Shown: one piece after another, positions 1 through 8,018 of the stretch
Numbering within the stretch: the stretch's first letter is position 1
Layout of the letters: each line of letters starts with the position of its first letter
Assembly: GCA_905233625.1 (NCBI GenBank)
Contig: CAJOFJ010000004.1
Coordinates: 1 to 64,000 of the forward strand
From: an uncultured Bacteroidales bacterium
GTDB lineage: Bacteria; Bacteroidota; Bacteroidia; Bacteroidales; WCHB1-69
Direction of reading: 5' to 3'
Length of the DNA: 64,000 bases
Program-made: the position numbers and the translations under genes
The notes under the pieces: generated by a model
Databases searched by the model: none
Seen by the model: the letters and a program-made list of their open reading frames with translations, nothing else
Told to the model about the DNA's origin: nothing

Positions 1-94
1 ACTCAGATTAGGAATGAATCCTGTCCAATACCGGATAAATTTTATCAGTGAACACAATATAAACAAAATTTAGTGTCCAACTTTTGGGGTGCAA
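1..94 (+). mobile_element. Right end of an IS3-family insertion sequence (partial)
   Basis: The first 73 bases encode the last residues of an IS3-type transposase and are followed at once by TGTCCAACTTTTGGGGTGCA (74-93). This resembles the terminal inverted repeat typical of IS3/IS150-group elements. The stop codon abuts the repeat, as is usual at the right end of these elements. The left part of the element lies outside the window, so completeness and the target-site duplication cannot be judged. Confidence 0.75.
2..73 (+). CDS. IS3-family transposase OrfB, C-terminal fragment
   Basis: Reading frame 2 from the window edge gives a 23-residue tail containing LGMNPVQYR, the conserved end of the DDE integrase-type OrfB of IS3 elements (the usual form is GYMSPVEYR or MNPVQYR), then stops with TAG at 71-73. 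The catalytic DDE residues lie upstream, outside the window. It is too short and open-ended for the ORF track. Family assignment is from memory of the motif and is supported by the adjacent inverted repeat. Confidence 0.72.
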   Translation, partial: LRLGMNPVQYRINFISEHNINKI

Positions 95-276
95 TACAAT
101 AGTGTAATCTGGGGGGATGCGGAACCTATGTCTCTCCTCCGCAGTGCGCTATACTCCTACGCTGAAGCACTAAATCAGCTCACCGCGGAAAGGACTCGTT
201 TTAGCCAATGCGAAAAATTTCATGCAATAGCCGTGACTTTTTTATCAAGAAAAAAGTGACTAAAAGAAATTTTCCG
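95..276. other. Intergenic stretch between the IS end and the pyrC promoter
   Basis: No convincing gene or structured RNA is seen here. The ORF listed on the minus strand at 260-646 is a shadow of pyrC. The stretch is less AT-rich than most spacers in the window, and its last 40 bases lead into the pyrC promoter. Confidence 0.5.
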
Positions 277-284
277 TAATTTTG
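277..284 (+). promoter_or_regulatory. Putative Bacteroidetes -7 element for pyrC
   Basis: TAATTTTG matches the Bacteroidetes sigma-ABfr -7 consensus TAnnTTTG and lies 38 bases before the pyrC ATG. No clear TTTG -33 box is seen at the expected 19-21 bp spacing. Confidence 0.5.
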
Positions 285-322
285 CCAATCATTAAACAAG
301 CAAAAGAATCTATTAGCACCCC

Positions 323-1684
323 ATGAACTACTACATCAAAAACGGTACCCTTGTCAATGAAGGCGAATGCTTTGAAGCCAACGTATATATCGCTGACGGA
401 AAAATCGCCAAGATTGTGCGCAAAGGGGAGGTTTTTGATGCGGGTAATGCCATTGTCATTGACGCTACAGGCAAATATTTGATTCCCGGCATTATTGACG
501 AACATGTGCATTTCCGGGAACCCGGACTGACGCAGAAAGCAGACATGTACAGTGAAAGCCGGGCTGCTGTGGCGGGAGGCGTGACTTCCTTCATGGACAT
601 GCCCAACACCGTGCCGCAAACGGTGACCCAAGAAGCACTTCAGCAAAAATTTGACTTGGCCGCTGAGAAATCTCTGGCCAACTATTCCTTCTATATCGGT
701 GCCACCAACGACAACCTCGCTGAAATCGTCAAAATTAATCCCAAAGAGGTTTGTGGTGTCAAATTATTTATGGGCTCCAGCACCGGCAATATGTTGGTGG
801 ACCAGGAGGCAAGCTTGGAGCGCTTGTTCAAAGAAGCCCCCTGCCTCATTGCCGCCCACTGCGAGGAAGAGAGCATCATCAAACGAAATACATCGCACTA
901 CAAGGAAATGGCAGAAAGAGGTGAAATCAAAGCTGATGCCACCATCCATCCTCTGGTGCGCTCAGCGGAAGCCTGCTACCAGTCGTCAGCAAAAGCTGTG
1001 GAACTGGCCGAAAAGGCTGGCGCGCGACTGCATATCATGCACATCTCTACAGCCAAAGAGCTTTCCCTTTTCCGCAATGATGTTCCACTCCATGACAAGA
1101 AGATAACAGCCGAGACCTGTCCTCATTACCTGTTTTTCAACGACCAAAACTATGTGGACAAAGGCTTTGCCATCAAGTGTAATCCCGCCATCAAAACAGC
1201 AGCCGACCAGCAGGCATTGCAGGAAGCCTTGACAACAGGCTTGATCGACACCATTGGCACCGACCATGCACCGCATCTGCGGGAAGAGAAATTCACGGGC
1301 GATTATTTCAGCTCCAAATCAGGCTTCCCCTCTATCCAGAACAGTCTGAATATTCTGCTTCTGCTGTATCGAAAAAACAATATCTCTCTGCCGCAAATTG
1401 TGAAGCTGATGTGCCACCACCCTGCCCTGCTCTACCAAATTGACCGCAGAGGCTTTATTCGCGAAGGCTACCATGCCGATTTGGCCATCTTGGACCTTGA
1501 TACCACCCAGACCATTTGCAACGAAGAAATGCGCTATAAATGCGGCTGGACTCCCTATCACGGCACCGAAGTGCACTCACACGTGACCCACACCTTTGTC
1601 AATGGCCATCTGGTCTATGAAAATGGAGTGTTCCACGAAGAAAACAAGGGGAAAAAGTTGGAATTTCTTCGCTCCAGCATGTAA
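323..1684 (+). CDS. pyrC: Dihydroorotase
   Basis: This enzyme catalyses the reversible cyclisation of carbamoyl aspartate to dihydroorotate, the third step of pyrimidine synthesis, in the cytoplasm. The 453-residue length fits class I dihydroorotases. Visible amidohydrolase landmarks are the HVHFREPG metal motif (His61, His63), the MDMPNT segment, the Lys in GVKLFMGSSTG that is normally carboxylated, AHCEEE, HIMHIST, and the late metal-binding Asp in GTDHAPH. The ATG at 323 sits 38 bases after a TAnnTTTG box. It is a single gene bounded by an IS end and a PadR gene. All catalytic residues I expect are present, and there is no sign of truncation. Confidence 0.95.
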   Translation: MNYYIKNGTLVNEGECFEANVYIADGKIAKIVRKGEVFDAGNAIVIDATGKYLIPGIIDEHVHFREPGLTQKADMYSESRAAVAGGVTSFMDMPNTVPQTVTQEALQQKFDLAAEKSLANYSFYIGATNDNLAEIVKINPKEVCGVKLFMGSSTGNMLVDQEASLERLFKEAPCLIAAHCEEESIIKRNTSHYKEMAERGEIKADATIHPLVRSAEACYQSSAKAVELAEKAGARLHIMHISTAKELSLFRNDVPLHDKKITAETCPHYLFFNDQNYVDKGFAIKCNPAIKTAADQQALQEALTTGLIDTIGTDHAPHLREEKFTGDYFSSKSGFPSIQNSLNILLLLYRKNNISLPQIVKLMCHHPALLYQIDRRGFIREGYHADLAILDLDTTQTICNEEMRYKCGWTPYHGTEVHSHVTHTFVNGHLVYENGVFHEENKGKKLEFLRSSM

Positions 1685-1779
1685 GATATCTGAAAAATAG
1701 TTGTCTAAAGAACTGTCGTATTTCGGCAGACTCATTTCGTATATAAAATCACGAAATGTTAAAAAAAGTTAATAATAAA

Positions 1780-1798
1780 TACCTTGCGATACAAGGTA
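1780..1798. promoter_or_regulatory. Palindromic operator candidate upstream of padR
   Basis: TACCTTGCGATACAAGGTA is an inverted repeat with 7-bp perfect arms (TACCTTG / CAAGGTA) around a 5-bp spacer. It sits just upstream of the -7 element of the PadR gene, over the -33 region. PadR regulators are dimers that bind palindromes and often repress their own operon, so autoregulation is the natural inference. Confidence 0.5.
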
Positions 1799-1811
1799 CT
1801 AAAATTTTATC

Positions 1812-1819
1812 TACTTTTG
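1812..1819 (+). promoter_or_regulatory. Putative -7 element for the padR-pspC-exporter operon
   Basis: TACTTTTG matches TAnnTTTG and lies 24 bases before the padR ATG. The palindrome at 1780-1798 covers the expected -33 region, so occupancy by a repressor would block sigma factor binding. Confidence 0.6.
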
Positions 1820-1843
1820 CAGCGGATTTAAAAATGAAAAGTT

Positions 1844-2182
1844 ATGGCAATCAACGCTGAAAATGTGAAATCACAGATGAGAAAAGGATATCTCGAATAC
1901 TGTATCCTGCTCATCATCGCCAAAAAGCCCATGTATGTCTCCGACATCATCACCGAGCTGAAAGAAGCGCAACTCATCGTGGTGGAAGGTACCCTCTACC
2001 CTTTGCTGTCACGATTGAAAAGCAGTGGTATCCTTGCATACCAATGGCAGGAATCACTACAAGGACCGCCACGAAAATATTATGAACTGACCGACGACGG
2101 CCGACAATTCCTGGCCGAACTGGAAGAAGGTTGGGAAGAAATCAAAAATGTAGTTGAATTAATCAAAAATAAAAACATATAA
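1844..2182 (+). CDS. PadR family transcriptional regulator
   Basis: This is a 112-residue winged-helix regulator of the short PadR type. The N-terminal half contains the helix-turn-helix (KGYLEYCILLIIAKKPMYVS followed by an ITELKEA helix) and the Y-P-LSRLK recognition-helix pattern. The wing RKYYELTDDGR is the PadR hallmark, and a short C-terminal dimerisation helix follows. It is the first gene of an operon with a PspC protein (2-base gap) and a MacB-type exporter. A palindrome in its own promoter suggests autorepression. The inducing ligand is not evident; PadR proteins next to drug-type exporters commonly sense the exported compound or envelope stress. Confidence 0.92.
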   Translation: MAINAENVKSQMRKGYLEYCILLIIAKKPMYVSDIITELKEAQLIVVEGTLYPLLSRLKSSGILAYQWQESLQGPPRKYYELTDDGRQFLAELEEGWEEIKNVVELIKNKNI

Positions 2183-2184
2183 TC

Positions 2185-3426
2185 ATGAAAAGGACAAGCA
2201 CAATCAGTTTAGGAGGCATGAACTTCAATATTGATGATGATGCCTATGAAATGTTAAACCAATATTTCATCGAAATATCCAAACGTTTCCCCGAAGACGA
2301 AAAAGAGGAGATTCTCCGCGACATTGAAAGCCGTATGGCGGAACTGTTCACTTTCAAAATGAAAGACCGCAACGTCATCAACGCTGACGATGTCAACGAA
2401 GTGATTGATGTCATCGGACATCCCGACCAGTTTGACGATGAAAGCGACAACTCTTCAGAGGATAATTCTTCAAAAGAAAAAAACACTGAAGAAAAAAGAA
2501 ACTTCAGCAGTCGCTCAAGAAAAGAATACCGCAAACTTTACCGCAACAGCACTGACAAAATCATCGGTGGTGTGGCTTCCGGTTTGGCTGCCTATTTCGA
2601 CCTCGACCCGGTGGTGCTGCGTATTCTCTTTGTAGTGCTGGCTTTCGCAAGTCTTGGCTGGGGCATCCTCATTTACTTGATTTTCCTCATTGCCATGCCC
2701 GAAGCAATCACCAAAGCCGAGTTGCTTGAAATGCAAGGAATAGAGCCGAGTTTGGAAAACATTGACAACTTCAGCCAGACACCAGTAAACCCTAAAAGAA
2801 GCAGCACTTTTTGGAATATCATCAAAGCCATCCTGATATTCATCGGTATCGCCATCGCCATAACTTTGGCTGTCTGTGTGCTTGGCATTGCCATCGCCAT
2901 TTTTGTAGGCCTGCTCACCCATACACCTGGAGAATTCGGCAGTTTCATCGATATTGCCCTTTTGGTCAGTTTCGGGGTGTTCTGTCTTTGCCCTCTCATA
3001 GGTATTATCGTTCTCTGCGTTCGCGCCTTCAGAAACGGCGAGCGCAAACACAAATGGGTGGGCTGGACCTTGCTTGCCATTTGGATGCTCAGCTTGTTTG
3101 GCATCATCGGTTTCGGAATAGAAGAAGGCAAACAAGGTGATTTAGGAGATCGTCTTGAAAAGACCGCCAGGAATTTTGATGGCAAATGGGGTACAAATAC
3201 TTATTCCTACGAATATTACTCCAATTATCCTGAGGAATACAGTTCAGAACAAATTGACAGCATTGTTCAACCAATACTTAATGATTTGAGCGATGATAAA
3301 GACTACGATGTATTCATCCAATCGGATCCCGGCTCCGGTACAACTGTTCGTATCTCCAGTAAAAGCAACAAGAAACACTCCTCCGAACAACATGTCCCTG
3401 TTGATACAATAAGCGTCCAGGAATAA
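2185..3426 (+). CDS. PspC-domain membrane protein
   Basis: This 413-residue inner-membrane protein starts 2 bases after the padR stop. Residues 1-85 form an acidic helical region with EKEEILRDIESRMAELF, like the HAAS-type domain found in proteins paired with PadR regulators. After a low-complexity acidic linker, residues about 112-175 carry the PspC domain (LYRNSTDKIIGGVASGLAAY, then a hydrophobic segment). At least three further membrane segments follow, and the C-terminal tail is polar. PspC proteins take part in envelope-stress responses, and PadR-PspC pairs are common in Bacteroidetes. A role in sensing membrane stress that induces the downstream exporter is inference. Confidence 0.88.
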   Translation: MKRTSTISLGGMNFNIDDDAYEMLNQYFIEISKRFPEDEKEEILRDIESRMAELFTFKMKDRNVINADDVNEVIDVIGHPDQFDDESDNSSEDNSSKEKNTEEKRNFSSRSRKEYRKLYRNSTDKIIGGVASGLAAYFDLDPVVLRILFVVLAFASLGWGILIYLIFLIAMPEAITKAELLEMQGIEPSLENIDNFSQTPVNPKRSSTFWNIIKAILIFIGIAIAITLAVCVLGIAIAIFVGLLTHTPGEFGSFIDIALLVSFGVFCLCPLIGIIVLCVRAFRNGERKHKWVGWTLLAIWMLSLFGIIGFGIEEGKQGDLGDRLEKTARNFDGKWGTNTYSYEYYSNYPEEYSSEQIDSIVQPILNDLSDDKDYDVFIQSDPGSGTTVRISSKSNKKHSSEQHVPVDTISVQE

Positions 3427-3456
3427 CGTTAAAAATATCAGAATAATCAAACTGTT

Positions 3457-4162
3457 ATGCTGATCGAATTACAAGGCATTCACAAAACCTACGACAACGG
3501 ACAGCCGCTGCATGTGCTGAAAGGCATCGACCTCAGCATCGACAAAGGCGAGTTTGTCTCCATCATGGGCGCTTCCGGCTCGGGGAAATCCACCCTGCTG
3601 AATATTCTCGGCATCCTGGACAATTACGACGAGGGAGAATACCATATTGACGGTAAACTGATCAAAAACCTGAGCGAGAAAGAGGCTGCGCATTACCGCA
3701 ACCAGATGATAGGCTTTGTGTTCCAATCGTTCAACCTCATCAATTTTAAAACAGCCATCGAGAATGTGGAATTGCCGCTGTTTTACCAAGGGGTAAGCCG
3801 CAAAGAACGTCACGACTTGGCCATGCACTATCTTGAGCGTTTCGGTTTGGCTGATTGGGCATCGCATTATCCCAACGAGATGTCGGGCGGACAGAAGCAG
3901 CGTGTAGCCATTGCCCCCTAGTATTTTGCTGGCCGACGAGCCTACCGGTGCCCTCGACTCCAAAACCTCTGTGGAAGTGATGGAGCTGCTGACCCAACTC
4001 AACCGTGAGGAGAAAGTCACCATCATTGTGGTGACCCACGAAAGCGGAGTGGCCAACTGCACCGACAAAATCATCCATATCAAGGACGGCATCATTGGCG
4101 AAACCACCATCAATACTGAACACCACGCTTCCGTTTTCGGCAGCGACACTATTATGAAATAA
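3457..4162 (+). pseudogene. MacB/LolD-type ABC transporter ATPase, disrupted by a frameshift
   Basis: Two ORFs (3457-3921 and 3911-4162) together make one ATPase of the MacB/LolD/FtsE class. The first holds Walker A (GASGSGKST), the Q-loop (QSFNLINF) and the signature [12 protein letters not shown]. The second holds Walker B (ILLADEPTGALDSKT) and the H-loop (VVTHE). The family normally has about six residues (RAL plus three) between AIA and PSILLADEP. Here only one base lies between those codons, consistent with loss of about 17 bp and a shift of frame at 3916. Without readthrough the product lacks Walker B and would be inactive. The permeases, adaptor and channel downstream look intact, so sequencing or assembly error is a real alternative. 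Confidence 0.88.
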
Positions 4163-4192
4163 AGCACTTTAATACCATAAGATACACTACGC

Positions 4193-5461
4193 ATGAAAGA
4201 CCTGTTTATCGAAATATGGGAATCACTGAAACGCAACAAACTGCGGACAGCCCTCACCGGTTTCGCAGTGGCGTGGGGTATCTTCATGCTGATTGTACTT
4301 TTGGGTGCCGGCAACGGCCTGATGAACGCTTTCATGCACAACGGGCGCGATTTCGCCTCCAACACCATGATGATTTTTGGCGGCTATACCACCCAACCTT
4401 ACGATGGACTAGAACAAGGCCGGGATATCAGGTTGAACGACAAGGATATTCAGTTAACTGAAAGTCCGCTGTTTGCCAATCATATTGACGAAGTGACCGC
4501 CAATCTTATACAAGGGCCTTATCCACTGGTATGGAAAAATAAAAGTGTCTCCATCAGCCTCTCGGGCAGTTATCCCAAAATCGCCGAAATGGATAAAATC
4601 ACAATTCAAGAGGGCCGATTTATCAACGATATAGACATGCAGCTACGGAGAAAAACAGCGGTCATTGCCAGCACTCACGCCAAGCAACTGCTGAACGGCG
4701 GCACAGACTATGCTTATTTTATCGGCAAACAGCTGAAAATAGGAAACTCAATGTATCAGATTGTGGGCATCTACAAAGCGCAGGAAAACATGCGCAACAA
4801 CGATGTCTATGTTCCGTTCACCACCATGCAGATGCTCACCAACAACTACAATTACGAAGACCACATCGTCTTTACCTTCCATGGCTTGAATACCGAGCAG
4901 GAAAACGAGGAGTTTGAGCAGCAATACAGAGCGGTGCTCAACCAGTCGCACCGTGCCGCCCCTGACGACGACGGTGCAATATGGATATGGAACCGCTTCA
5001 CCCAGAACTTGCAAATGGACAAAGGCACGAGCATTCTGCGCAAAGCCCTATGGATTATCGGCATTTTAACACTATTAGGCGGTATTGTAGGGGTATCAAA
5101 TATCATGCTGATAACAGTGAAAGAAAGAACACACGAGTTCGGCATCCGCAAAGCCATTGGTGCTACACCGACATCTATCATGAAACTCATTGTAGCCGAA
5201 AGTGTTACCATCACAGCCTTGTTTGGTTACATTGGCATGATTCTCGGCTTGGTGGCCTGTGAAATCATGGACGTCACGGTAGGAAAATCCTCGTTAGAGA
5301 TGTTCGGAGAGAAAGTCAGCGTGTTTGTTGACCCGACGGTAGGCTTGGATGTGGCTTTCGGAGTAACACTTGTACTGATTATCGCCGGCACCATCGCCGG
5401 ACTCTCCCCCGCCATGAAAGCGGCTCGCATACGACCGATAGAAGCACTTAGAAATGAATGA
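4193..5461 (+). CDS. MacB-type ABC transporter permease (first of pair)
   Basis: This 422-residue inner-membrane permease has the MacB topology. An N-terminal membrane helix (residues about 19-42, within LTGFAVAWGIFMLIVLLGAG) is followed by a large periplasmic core domain and then three C-terminal helices of the FtsX domain. The FtsX landmark VGVSNIMLITVKERTHEFGIRKAIGATP is seen in part, and the end IRPIEALRNE is typical. The ATG is 30 bases after the ATPase stop. It should pair with the next permease as a heterodimer on the ATPase and use mechanotransmission to drive substrates from the periplasm through a TolC-like channel. The substrate is unknown. Confidence 0.92.
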   Translation: MKDLFIEIWESLKRNKLRTALTGFAVAWGIFMLIVLLGAGNGLMNAFMHNGRDFASNTMMIFGGYTTQPYDGLEQGRDIRLNDKDIQLTESPLFANHIDEVTANLIQGPYPLVWKNKSVSISLSGSYPKIAEMDKITIQEGRFINDIDMQLRRKTAVIASTHAKQLLNGGTDYAYFIGKQLKIGNSMYQIVGIYKAQENMRNNDVYVPFTTMQMLTNNYNYEDHIVFTFHGLNTEQENEEFEQQYRAVLNQSHRAAPDDDGAIWIWNRFTQNLQMDKGTSILRKALWIIGILTLLGGIVGVSNIMLITVKERTHEFGIRKAIGATPTSIMKLIVAESVTITALFGYIGMILGLVACEIMDVTVGKSSLEMFGEKVSVFVDPTVGLDVAFGVTLVLIIAGTIAGLSPAMKAARIRPIEALRNE

Positions 5462-5544
5462 GAAGCTGTGTGCGATGAGCGATGAGCTCACACCCCATAG
5501 CTCACAGCCCACAGCAAAATAAACAACTCAACAATTCAACAGTA
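5462..5544. repeat. Mosaic intergenic repeat (GCGATGAG / AGCTCACA type)
   Basis: The spacer between the two permeases contains GCGATGAGCGATGAG, then CCCCATAGCTCACAGCCCAC and CAACTCAACAATTCAAC. The same word types recur at 36470-36790 upstream of upp. The ORF track extends the second permease through this repeat (start at 5482), but the 21 added residues are repeat-derived. Confidence 0.6.
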
Positions 5545-6777
5545 ATGAAATTCGACTTGGACAGCTACAAAGAAATCTCTGACTCGCTGATGCGGAACAA
5601 ACGGCGGAGTTTCCTCACCGGCTTCGGCATTTTCTGGGGCTTGTTCATGCTGTTGTTCCTCATCGGAGGCGGAAACGGACTGAAGCAGTTGCTTTCCAAA
5701 AATTTCTCGGGCTTCGCCACCAACACCATCATTATGGGGGCGGGCCAGACAGGCAAGCCGTACAAGGGTTTTGAGGAAGGACGTTACTGGCAATTGGAGT
5801 TCAATGACGTAGAACGGTTGAAACATCTATTTCCCGAATTAGCCATCATCACCCCGCAACTGTCGCAATGGGGTGTGGTCGCTGTCAACGAAGGCTATAC
5901 GGTCAACAGCAACATGCTGGGAGCGGAGGCCGACTATCAGTATGTAGAAACCCCGATACTGAAATATGGACGTTACCTCAACAATGTGGATATACAACAG
6001 CACCGGAAGGTATGTGTCATCGGCAAACAGATTTACCAGTCGCTGTTTCCGGAAGGCGGTGACCCCTGCGGACAGTTCATCAGTGTGAACTCTGTTTATT
6101 ATCAAGTAATTGGAGTGAATTACAGCAGCTCCAACATCAACATCAATGGCCGAAGCGAAGAAAGTGTTACCGTGCCCATTACAGTTTTACGTGACATTCT
6201 TAACACGGGAGATGCGGTCGGAATGATTTGCATGGTGGGACGAGACGGTGTGAAGATGAGCGACATGGAACCCCGCATCCGCCAAGCTGTCTACCGCAAG
6301 CATACCATTGCACCTGACGATGACGAGGCGCTTTTTATGCTCAACATGGAACCAATTTTCAAGATAATTGATAACCTTTTCAAAGGAGTGAATTTCCTGA
6401 TTTGGTTAGTTGGTATCGGCACCTTGCTGGCCGGCGCCATTGGGGTGAGCAACATCATGATGGTGGTGGTGAAAGAGCGCACCATCGAAATCGGCATCCG
6501 CAGGGCCATTGGAGCCACACCTTTCGACATTCTGTTCCAGATTGTCATGGAAGGCATCGTACTCACTTTGATAGCGGGCCTGTCGGCCATCGTGTTCTCG
6601 GTATTCATGCTGAATGCGCTTGAAGTAATCGCTCACCATGAAACCGCCTTCCAGATTAATTTTGGCACGGCGATATCAGCCTTTTTCCTGCTTACCATAC
6701 TCGGCATATTAGCGGGCATTGCCCCGGCCTACCGAGCCATGCATATAAAACCTGTGGATGCGATGAGAGATGAATAG
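5545..6777 (+). CDS. MacB-type ABC transporter permease (second of pair)
   Basis: This is a paralogue of the preceding permease with the same layout: one N-terminal helix (LTGFGIFWGLFMLLFLIGGG), a periplasmic MacB core and a three-helix FtsX domain with GVSNIMMVVVKERTIEIGIR. It ends IKPVDAMRDE. I take the start at 5545 rather than 5482 because MKFDLDSYKEI aligns with the start of its partner and the upstream 21 codons lie in an intergenic repeat. The length from this start is 410 residues. Having two different permeases points to a heterodimeric exporter core rather than the fused MacB of Proteobacteria. Confidence 0.92.
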   Translation: MKFDLDSYKEISDSLMRNKRRSFLTGFGIFWGLFMLLFLIGGGNGLKQLLSKNFSGFATNTIIMGAGQTGKPYKGFEEGRYWQLEFNDVERLKHLFPELAIITPQLSQWGVVAVNEGYTVNSNMLGAEADYQYVETPILKYGRYLNNVDIQQHRKVCVIGKQIYQSLFPEGGDPCGQFISVNSVYYQVIGVNYSSSNININGRSEESVTVPITVLRDILNTGDAVGMICMVGRDGVKMSDMEPRIRQAVYRKHTIAPDDDEALFMLNMEPIFKIIDNLFKGVNFLIWLVGIGTLLAGAIGVSNIMMVVVKERTIEIGIRRAIGATPFDILFQIVMEGIVLTLIAGLSAIVFSVFMLNALEVIAHHETAFQINFGTAISAFFLLTILGILAGIAPAYRAMHIKPVDAMRDE

Positions 6778-6932
6778 ATGTAGAGACGTTAAGACGTGGA
6801 GGCGGGGAGACATGCACTGCGTGCATTCGGGGAGACGGGAAGACATGAAGAAACAAATTCCCCTTCTATTAGAAGGGGTGGCCGAAGGCCGGGGTAGTGA
6901 CGTAAATGTAAAATACAAATAATAAAAACACA
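6778..6932. repeat. Intergenic spacer with a double-hairpin dispersed repeat
   Basis: Positions 6858-6900 hold a 43-bp element with two hairpins (CCCCTTCT/AGAAGGGG and GGCC-GAA-GGCC) followed by GGGGTAGTGA. An inverted copy lies at 45592-45634 and a degenerate one at about 44390-44426. The remainder of the spacer is GAGACG-rich low-complexity sequence with no gene. Confidence 0.7.
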
Positions 6933-8012
6933 ATGAAAAAAGGACTCAAAATTATCATTTTCACGCTGATTGGCCTGATTTTTATCGGCACTTTCGTTTT
7001 TCTGTTTCAGAAATCCAGAAAAAAAGAAATTCAGTATAACGCGAAGATGGATATTCAGCGGGAGGCTTTGATTACTGGCAAAATCAGTCCCCGCAATGAG
7101 GTGGCCATCAAGCCGCAAATCAACGGCATCATTGCCGAACTATACAAGGAAGCGGGACAGGAAGTGAAAGAAAACGAGGTGATTGCCAAACTGAAGGTGA
7201 TTCCCGACATGAACTCGCTGAGTGCAGCCCAAAGCCGTGTGCGACTGGCGGAAATCAACTACGAACAGGCTTTGAGCAATTACAAGCGGGAAAAGGCCCT
7301 TTACGACCAGAAGCTGATCAGCCAGGAATCCTTTGAGCAAACCACACAACTGCTGAACCAAGCTCGCGAGGAGAAATCGGCAGCCCAAGACGCTTTGGAG
7401 ATTATCCGCGATGGTGTGTCCTCCTCCAACGCCACTTCCAGCTCCACCCTGGTGCGCTCCACCATTTCGGGATTGATTCTGGATATTCCTGTCAAGGTGG
7501 GTAACTCTGTCATCCAGGCCAATACCCTTAACGATGGTACCACCGTGGCCACCATCGCCAACATGAACGACCTGATTTTCACGGGCAGTGTAGACGAAAC
7601 CGAAGTGGGCACACTCCAGGAGGGCATGCCGCTGATTATCACCATCGGGGCCTTGCAAAACCTGAGTTTTGAAGCCACTTTGGAATACATCGCACCCAAA
7701 GCGACCGAGAGCAACGGCACCAACAAATTTGAGATCAAAGCCGCCGTATTGCCGCAGAAAGAGCACAAAATACGTTCCGGTTACAGTGCCAACGCCAAAA
7801 TCATTCTTGAACAGGCCCCCGATGTATTAGCCATCCCCGAAAGTGCCCTCGAATTTGAAGGCGATTCAACCTTTGTCTATGTCAAAAAGGACGGCAACTT
7901 TACCCGACAGGCTGTCACCACGGGTTTGAGCGATGGCATCAACATTCAGATTACCAATGGGTTGAAAGAAGGCGATAAGGTCAGAGGTTCACAAATCATC
8001 TTCGATAAATAA
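6933..8012 (+). CDS. Periplasmic adaptor (membrane fusion protein, HlyD/MacA-like)
   Basis: This 359-residue adaptor bridges the MacB-type permeases and the outer-membrane channel. An N-terminal anchor (IIIFTLIGLIFIGTFVFLFQ) is followed by a barrel-sandwich half (VAIKPQINGIIAELYKEAG), an alpha-helical hairpin (residues about 85-155, coiled-coil-like), the second lipoyl-like half (STISGLILDIPVKVGNSV), and a beta-barrel and membrane-proximal domain. The length is normal for MacA-like adaptors. It is spaced 155 bases from the permease by a repeat-containing spacer and only 6 bases from the TolC gene. The assignment is strong, but the transported substrate cannot be read from sequence. Confidence 0.93.
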   Translation: MKKGLKIIIFTLIGLIFIGTFVFLFQKSRKKEIQYNAKMDIQREALITGKISPRNEVAIKPQINGIIAELYKEAGQEVKENEVIAKLKVIPDMNSLSAAQSRVRLAEINYEQALSNYKREKALYDQKLISQESFEQTTQLLNQAREEKSAAQDALEIIRDGVSSSNATSSSTLVRSTISGLILDIPVKVGNSVIQANTLNDGTTVATIANMNDLIFTGSVDETEVGTLQEGMPLIITIGALQNLSFEATLEYIAPKATESNGTNKFEIKAAVLPQKEHKIRSGYSANAKIILEQAPDVLAIPESALEFEGDSTFVYVKKDGNFTRQAVTTGLSDGINIQITNGLKEGDKVRGSQIIFDK

Positions 8013-8018
8013 TAAGCC

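Noticed and set aside
260-646. Minus-strand ORF of 128 residues over the pyrC start
   Set aside because: It lies opposite the well-supported pyrC frame, has no family resemblance and no promoter of its own.
2515-3135. Minus-strand ORF of 206 residues inside the PspC gene
   Set aside because: It is a shadow frame of the PspC protein with low-complexity His/Asp/Glu composition.
7140-7766. Minus-strand ORF of 208 residues inside the adaptor gene
   Set aside because: It is antisense to a clear membrane fusion protein and has no recognisable domain.
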